The translations under genes and the position numbers were made by a program. Source: SLJK01 sp964567295 (lineage in GTDB: Bacteria; Bacillota; Dethiobacteria; DTU022; UBA8154). Taken from it: a stretch of DNA of 19,794 nt. The stretch spans positions 1 through 19,794 of the forward strand of contig CAZMLU010000029.1 in assembly GCA_964567295.1 (NCBI GenBank). Direction: 5' to 3'. The notes below the pieces were generated by a model. That model saw only the letters and a program-made list of their open reading frames with translations. It ran no database searches and was not told where the DNA came from. The first letter of the stretch is position 1. Every line of letters starts with the position of its first letter. Positions 15,475 through 19,794 of this stretch are shown here, in pieces.

Positions 15475-16521
15475 CTAAACAAATATAACTCCGGCTTCTC
15501 CCTTCTTCCTTTGATCCATATAGCCTACCAGCTGTCCATTCCAACCCTCTTGATTAATATGAGTTAAAATCATTTCTGATTCGAACTCAGAAACAACCAA
15601 TACCATCCCAATGCCCATGTTAAAAGTGCGAAACATCTCTCTTTCTTCAATATTGCCCAACTCCTGAACAAATTTAAAAATAGACGGTATATGCCAACTC
15701 TCTTTATTTATGACCGCCTTTACGTTGTCAGGAAAAACCCTGGGGAGGTTCATCTCCAGTCCACCACCGGTTATATGAACCATACCCTTAATCTCGTATT
15801 CTTTCAAAAGAGGCAGTATCAGGGGCACGTAAATAAGTGTGGGCCTCAATAGTTCCTCTCCCAAAGTGCAGTCCAGGCGGGGAAAATGATCGTCCAGACT
15901 TAGCTGAGCATGTTCCAGCATAACTTTCCTGACCAGGGAGTAGCCATTACTGTGCAGCCCGGAAGATTCAAGGCCTATCAGTACATCTCCTGCATTTATT
16001 TTCTTCCCATCGATAATTCTATTTCTATCCACCAACCCTACAGCAAAACCGGCCAAGTCATACTCTCCCGGGGCATAAAAATCCGGCATTTCCGCAGTCT
16101 CTCCGCCTAAAAGAGCACATTCGGCCTGCCGGCAACCTTCTGCTATACCCGATACTATATCCTTTAACTGTTTATTATCAAGTCTTCCCATAGCAAGATA
16201 ATCTAAGAAAAATAAAGTCTCAGCCCCCTGAACTAAAAGATCATTTGCACACATGGCCACAGCATCAATACCTACTGTGTCATGTTTTCCCGTCTTAAAG
16301 GCGATTTTAAGTTTCGTTCCTACGCCATCTGTAGCAGCGGACAGCACTGGATCCCTACAAGAACCAAGCTCCGGCCTGAACAGACCGGAAAAACCCCCGA
16401 TCTCTGTAAGCACTTCGCGGCGATGGGTAGAACGGACCAACTCCTTTATATCGTCTACCGCTTTTTCTCCAGCATCTATATCTACTCCGGCCCTTTTATA
16501 GTCAAATCGTTCTTCAACCAT
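15475..16521 (-). CDS. purM: Phosphoribosylformylglycinamidine cyclo-ligase (AIR synthetase)
   Basis: Fifth step of purine synthesis: ATP-dependent closure of FGAM to AIR, forming the imidazole ring. 348 residues. Visible family features are the N-terminal AGVDIDAGEKAVDDIK (11-26), SAATDGVGTKLKIA (61-74), GIDAVAMCANDLLVQGAE (84-101), LLGGETAEMPDFY (137-149) and HITGGGLEMNLPR in the C-terminal half. GGGGAGGAT precedes the ATG. The gene lies 36 bases after purF. Its substrate FGAM must come from a PurL or PurSQL enzyme encoded elsewhere. Confidence 0.97.
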   Translation of the reverse strand: MVEERFDYKRAGVDIDAGEKAVDDIKELVRSTHRREVLTEIGGFSGLFRPELGSCRDPVLSAATDGVGTKLKIAFKTGKHDTVGIDAVAMCANDLLVQGAETLFFLDYLAMGRLDNKQLKDIVSGIAEGCRQAECALLGGETAEMPDFYAPGEYDLAGFAVGLVDRNRIIDGKKINAGDVLIGLESSGLHSNGYSLVRKVMLEHAQLSLDDHFPRLDCTLGEELLRPTLIYVPLILPLLKEYEIKGMVHITGGGLEMNLPRVFPDNVKAVINKESWHIPSIFKFVQELGNIEEREMFRTFNMGIGMVLVVSEFESEMILTHINQEGWNGQLVGYMDQRKKGEAGVIFV

Positions 16522-16557
16522 AGAATCCTCCCCTTGCTCAAGCTATGCTGGAATCAT

Positions 16558-17913
16558 TCAAATAGGGTATTCCCCAGTAAAACAAGCCATACAAAGGTCT
16601 TCCTGTGGCAAACAGACAGCGGATAGCATCCCCTCACGACTAAGGTATCCCAGAGAGGTAGCCCCGATCTCTTTACGGATTTCCTCTATATCTCTTTTAG
16701 AACCGATAAGCTCGTCATAAGTAGGGGTATCAATACCATAAAAACAGGGAGAAAGCACCGGAGGCGAACTGATGCGCAGGTGAACTTCTTTTGCTCCCGC
16801 TCGGAAAAAAGTGCTCACAAGTTTTCTGCTGGTGGTCCCCCTGACAATAGAATCATCTACTACAACTACTTTTTTACCCTCTACCACTTTTTGAACAGGA
16901 TTTAACTTTAATTGTACTCCCAGATTGCGGATCTCCTGCCGGGGTTGAATAAAAGTCCGACCAATATAGCGATTCTTGATAAGGCCCATTTCATAAGGCA
17001 AACCCGCTTCCTCAGCGAAACCTGCCGCTGCAGAAAGACTGGAATCTGGAACACCTGTTACAATATCCGCTTCAACAGGATTCTCTCTGGCCAGGTTACG
17101 ACCAAGTTCTTTGCGTACCAGGTGAACATTCCTAGCGTTAATATTACTGTCAGGGCGAGCAAAGTAAATGAACTCAAATATACAGAGCGCCGTACGGTTA
17201 GACGGTAATAGTTGAACGCTCTGCAGCCCATCATCGTTTATTATCACCATCTCTCCCGGATTAACATCTCTAATCATCTCAGCCCCTATAGTGTCAAAGG
17301 CACAGCTTTCAGAAGAAAAGACATAATAACCGTTTAGCTGTCCCAGGGAAAGAGGTCTTATGCCCAAAGGATCTCGTACACCAACGAGGCTTTTTTCCGT
17401 TAAAAAAACAAAAGCGTAAGCCCCGTGCAAATAAGGCAAAACCCCTTTTAGTGATGATTCCAGATTTTTGTAACCGAAACGGGCTATTAAATGGGTTACC
17501 AACTCACTATCGGTGGTTGTTTGGAAGATAGAACCCTCTTCTTCTAAGCGTTCTCTCAGTTCTTTTGCGTTGACCAAATTACCGTTATGCACTACGGCCA
17601 TGTTGCCGTAACGGTAACTGATTAATAGAGGTTGGGCATTTTCCACCCTGCCCAAGTCACTGGTAGGATAGCGGACATGCCCTATAGCTGCCAAACCCTG
17701 TTCAAATTTCAGTTTTTCCAGATCGGGGAAAACTTCTGAAACCAGACCCAGCCCTTTTTCTAAAAATATATCTTTTCCGTCACTAACAGCTATACCAGCA
17801 CTCTCCTGACCTCTGTGCTGTAGGGCATACAGGCCAAAAATTGCAAGTTGAGCAAGATTTTGGCCGGGCGCATACAGGCCAAAAACTCCACAGGATTCTT
17901 CCATTCTATCCAA
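16558..17913 (-). CDS. purF: Amidophosphoribosyltransferase (glutamine PRPP amidotransferase)
   Basis: First committed step of purine synthesis: PRPP plus glutamine gives phosphoribosylamine. From the TTG at 17913 the product has 451 residues with a 7-residue propeptide before the N-terminal nucleophile C8 in ESCGVFGLYAP. The glutaminase domain contains LQHRGQESAG and VVHNGNL. The PRPP loop VVVVDDSIVRGTT is at about 349-361. C244, C390, C441 and C444 match the four ligands of the [4Fe-4S] cluster in the Bacillus-type enzyme. A GGAGGGAGG tract (17924-17932) lies 10 bases before this TTG. The frame is open to another TTG at 17961, which would give 467 residues with a 23-residue leader and has AAGGAAGG upstream; an ATG at 17904 is a third option. 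Feedback inhibition by purine nucleotides is known for the family. Confidence 0.96.
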   Translation of the reverse strand: MDRMEESCGVFGLYAPGQNLAQLAIFGLYALQHRGQESAGIAVSDGKDIFLEKGLGLVSEVFPDLEKLKFEQGLAAIGHVRYPTSDLGRVENAQPLLISYRYGNMAVVHNGNLVNAKELRERLEEEGSIFQTTTDSELVTHLIARFGYKNLESSLKGVLPYLHGAYAFVFLTEKSLVGVRDPLGIRPLSLGQLNGYYVFSSESCAFDTIGAEMIRDVNPGEMVIINDDGLQSVQLLPSNRTALCIFEFIYFARPDSNINARNVHLVRKELGRNLARENPVEADIVTGVPDSSLSAAAGFAEEAGLPYEMGLIKNRYIGRTFIQPRQEIRNLGVQLKLNPVQKVVEGKKVVVVDDSIVRGTTSRKLVSTFFRAGAKEVHLRISSPPVLSPCFYGIDTPTYDELIGSKRDIEEIRKEIGATSLGYLSREGMLSAVCLPQEDLCMACFTGEYPI

Positions 17914-17923
17914 TACAGAAGTG

Positions 17924-17932
17924 CCTCCCTCC
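17924..17932 (-). promoter_or_regulatory. Ribosome binding site supporting the inner purF start
   Basis: GGAGGGAGG on the minus strand, 10 bases before TTG at 17911-17913. It is a stronger Shine-Dalgarno match than AAGGAAGG before the outer TTG at 17961. Confidence 0.55.
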
Positions 17933-17960
17933 GATTTCTTATAGGTTTCCCGCTCTTCCA

Positions 17961-17989
17961 ATGATATCTGCCCTTCCTTGCCTTGACAA
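17961..17989 (-). promoter_or_regulatory. Candidate internal promoter before purF
   Basis: On the minus strand TTGTCA (17984-17989) and TATCAT (17961-17966) are separated by exactly 17 bases; each hexamer matches 5 of 6 consensus positions. It occupies the purC-purF gap. A transcript from it would start near 17953, after the outer TTG but before the inner start of purF at 17913. Confidence 0.5.
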
Positions 17990-18006
17990 ATTAACGATGG
18001 AAACTA

Positions 18007-18714
18007 TTATAACTGCTGCAACCTGCTGAGCACATCCTGGTATGCCTCCATCACTTCACCCATATCACGACGAAAACGATCTTTATCCATTTTTTCGCTG
18101 GAAGCAGCATCCCAAAAACGACAGGTATCGGGAGATATCTCGTCTCCGAGAATAATTTCGTTCTTATGCCGCCCAAATTCCAGCTTAAAATCTACCAATA
18201 CAATGTCTCTACTCATCAAGTAATCTACCAGACATGAATTAATTTTTAAGGCCAATTCTTCCATCCTGGCCAGCTCCTGCGGGCCAGCCAACTCCATGGC
18301 ATATACATGATATTGGTTGAGCATGGGATCATGGAGCTCGTCATTTTTTAAACTCAACTCCAGTACCGTTTTTTTCAAGGCAAGCCCTTCCTCCATGCCC
18401 AGTCTTTTGGCCAGGCTGCCTGCGGCTATATTACGGACTACAACTTCTACAGGGATAATCTCCAGGCGCTTGACAAGCATATCCCTTTTATTTAATTGTT
18501 TTACAAAATGCGTAGGGATTCCTTCTTCTTCCAAGAGCTTAAAAAATATTGTAGTAATAGCGTTGTTTAAAATCCCTTTGTTCTCCAGATCTTCTTTCTT
18601 TAAACCATCAAAAGCCGTAGCCGTATCCTTATACTCTACAATACAATAATCATCATCTTCAGTTGCATAAATCTTTTTGGCCTTGCCCTCATGTAAAAGA
18701 GATGCTTTTTTCAT
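18007..18714 (-). CDS. purC: Phosphoribosylaminoimidazole-succinocarboxamide synthase (SAICAR synthetase)
   Basis: Joins CAIR and aspartate with ATP to make SAICAR. From the ATG at 18714 the protein has 235 residues and starts MKKASLLHEGKAKKIYAT, the normal N-terminus of the short bacterial form. Signatures are IPVEVVVRNIAAGSL (87-101), LVDFKLEFG (173-181) and GDEISPDTCRFWD (190-202). Its GGAGG overlaps the last codons of purB, 10 bases before the ATG; the intergenic gap is 7 bases, so translation is coupled to purB. The frame is open 18 codons further upstream into purB, but that extension is not conserved. It is followed directly by purF, without the purS-purQ-purL genes found there in Bacillus. 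Confidence 0.97.
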   Translation of the reverse strand: MKKASLLHEGKAKKIYATEDDDYCIVEYKDTATAFDGLKKEDLENKGILNNAITTIFFKLLEEEGIPTHFVKQLNKRDMLVKRLEIIPVEVVVRNIAAGSLAKRLGMEEGLALKKTVLELSLKNDELHDPMLNQYHVYAMELAGPQELARMEELALKINSCLVDYLMSRDIVLVDFKLEFGRHKNEIILGDEISPDTCRFWDAASSEKMDKDRFRRDMGEVMEAYQDVLSRLQQL

Positions 18715-18721
18715 TGGTCCA

Positions 18722-19794
18722 CTACCTCCAGATTCTTTTCGAATTAATTGTTCCCTTTTTCCCATCAATACCTAAACGCTCAAAAATTTTAGGAACATGC
18801 CGCAAATTATTTTTAGGATCAAAACACTTGTTTAACTCTGCGGCAGTAATTAGAAAAGAAATATTTTGGTCATTTTCCAGGAGCTGCTTAAAAGGAAGCT
18901 CTTCTTGCCAGGACTGCATGGCATGTCCCTGTACCAGGTCATAGGCTTCTTCCCTGGAAAGGCCCTTTTCTACGAGGGCCAAAAGAACATTCTGGGAATA
19001 GATTAAACCGCCGCTTATTTCCAGATTGCGCAGCATATTTTCTGGGAATATATGAAGCCCGTGGATAATCCTATTCATCTGGTGCAGCATATAGTCGATC
19101 AATATGGTTGAATCGGGCAGGACCACCCTTTCCGCCGAAGAGTGCGATATATCACGTTCATGCCAAAGAGGGATGTTTTCCAGGGCTACCCCGGCATTGG
19201 CTCTTACCAGACGTGCCAGCCCGCTTATCTGCTCACAAGAAACGGGGTTACGTTTATGTGGCATAGCTGAAGAACCTTTTTGCCCGGAATAGAAAGGCTC
19301 TTCTACCTCTCGAACCTCTGTTTTCTGCAAGCTTCTGATCTCTATAGCAAACTTATCCAGCGAAGATGCCAGAATGGCCAGGGTTGAGAGAAGCTCTCCG
19401 TGAGAATCTCTTTGCAATATCTGGGTCGAAATGAGTGCGGGTTTCAAATTTAGCCTGGAACAAACAATTTCTTCTATTTCGGGATCAAGTTGTGCATAAG
19501 TACCCACAGCCCCAGATATTTTCCCATAAGAAATGGTTTCGATCGCACTTTCCAGGCGCTTCTTGTGACGCCAAAGTTCATCCCACCAAAGGGCGAACTT
19601 CAGTCCCATGGTGATTGGTTCGGCATGCACTCCGTGTGTACGCCCCATCATCAGGACATCCTTATTATTTAAAGCCTGCTCTTGTACAGTAGCAATGAGG
19701 GTATCAAGCCCTTTCCTGATCAAGTGGGCTGCCTCCCGTAAGAGCAAAGAAAGGGCCGTATCCACAACATCATATGAGGTAAGCCCGTAATGAA
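18722..19794 (-). CDS. purB: Adenylosuccinate lyase, partial (N-terminus outside the window)
   Basis: Cleaves SAICAR to AICAR plus fumarate and adenylosuccinate to AMP plus fumarate. About 356 residues are visible; by family length roughly 75-80 N-terminal residues are missing beyond the right edge. The visible part begins HYGLTSYDVVDTALS, the conserved substrate-binding segment. MGRTHGVHAEP carries the conserved catalytic histidine, and the flexible signature loop GSSAMPHKRNP is encoded at about 19245-19278 with the catalytic serine. A GTG at 19765 could be mistaken for a start but lies inside this conserved motif. Its stop codon overlaps the purC ribosome site. It is the most upstream purine gene in view; any purE or riboswitch would lie outside. 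Confidence 0.96.
   Translation of the reverse strand, partial: HYGLTSYDVVDTALSLLLREAAHLIRKGLDTLIATVQEQALNNKDVLMMGRTHGVHAEPITMGLKFALWWDELWRHKKRLESAIETISYGKISGAVGTYAQLDPEIEEIVCSRLNLKPALISTQILQRDSHGELLSTLAILASSLDKFAIEIRSLQKTEVREVEEPFYSGQKGSSAMPHKRNPVSCEQISGLARLVRANAGVALENIPLWHERDISHSSAERVVLPDSTILIDYMLHQMNRIIHGLHIFPENMLRNLEISGGLIYSQNVLLALVEKGLSREEAYDLVQGHAMQSWQEELPFKQLLENDQNISFLITAAELNKCFDPKNNLRHVPKIFERLGIDGKKGTINSKRIWR

Noticed and set aside
18715..18768. 18-codon N-terminal extension of PurC inside the purB end
   Set aside because: The conserved N-terminus starts at ATG 18714 with GGAGG correctly spaced; the extension would overlap purB and is not conserved.
19490..19790. GTG at 19765 as the purB start
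   Set aside because: The frame stays open to the window edge and encodes the conserved HYGLTSYDVVDT segment across that codon, so the gene simply continues beyond the window.

Overview
This window reads as a chromosomal housekeeping segment of a moderately AT-rich Bacillota bacterium, most likely a strict anaerobe of the Clostridia/Peptococcaceae kind. The signs are strong GGAGG-type ribosome sites, frequent TTG starts, a GatCAB amidotransferase, an oxygen-sensitive two-subunit Fe-S fumarase, a [4Fe-4S]-type PurF, a stand-alone ComFB protein and a LonB-like protease. The genus cannot be named from the sequence alone. Sixteen protein genes are supported, two of them cut by the window ends. All but one lie on the minus strand, so transcription runs from right to left. 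I see no rRNA, tRNA, insertion sequence, prophage or CRISPR array. No gene-free gap exceeds about 260 bases.

Right part (19794 down to 11936): purB (cut by the window end), purC, purF, purM, purN, purH and purD form a compact purine biosynthesis operon. Together these enzymes carry out most of the route from PRPP to IMP, plus the adenylosuccinate lyase steps. The FGAM synthase genes (purL, or purS/Q/L) and purE are not here. A candidate internal promoter lies in the purC-purF gap. ligA (NAD-dependent DNA ligase) follows after about 140 bases of T-rich spacer that carries a possible promoter -10 box.

Middle (9792 down to 6116): comFB is the only plus-strand gene. It is convergent with ligA and divergent from gatC. 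gatC, gatA and gatB encode the three subunits of Asp-tRNA(Asn)/Glu-tRNA(Gln) amidotransferase. A clear intrinsic terminator closes this transcript just after gatB.

Left part (6055 down to 1): a 257-base regulatory gap with a candidate promoter and two inverted repeats precedes a carbon-metabolism group: fumarase alpha, fumarase beta, malic enzyme and acetyl-CoA synthetase. This group links fumarate, malate, pyruvate and acetate to acetyl-CoA. nth (endonuclease III) and the start of a LonB-like ATP-dependent protease follow. An imperfect hairpin sits in the leader directly before acs.

Nothing here looks like a wholly new system. The points most worth a second look are the isolated comFB, the isoleucine in the Walker A motif of the LonB-like protein, the palindromes upstream of the fumarase genes, the acs leader hairpin, and the internal purF promoter that also bears on the choice of the purF start.
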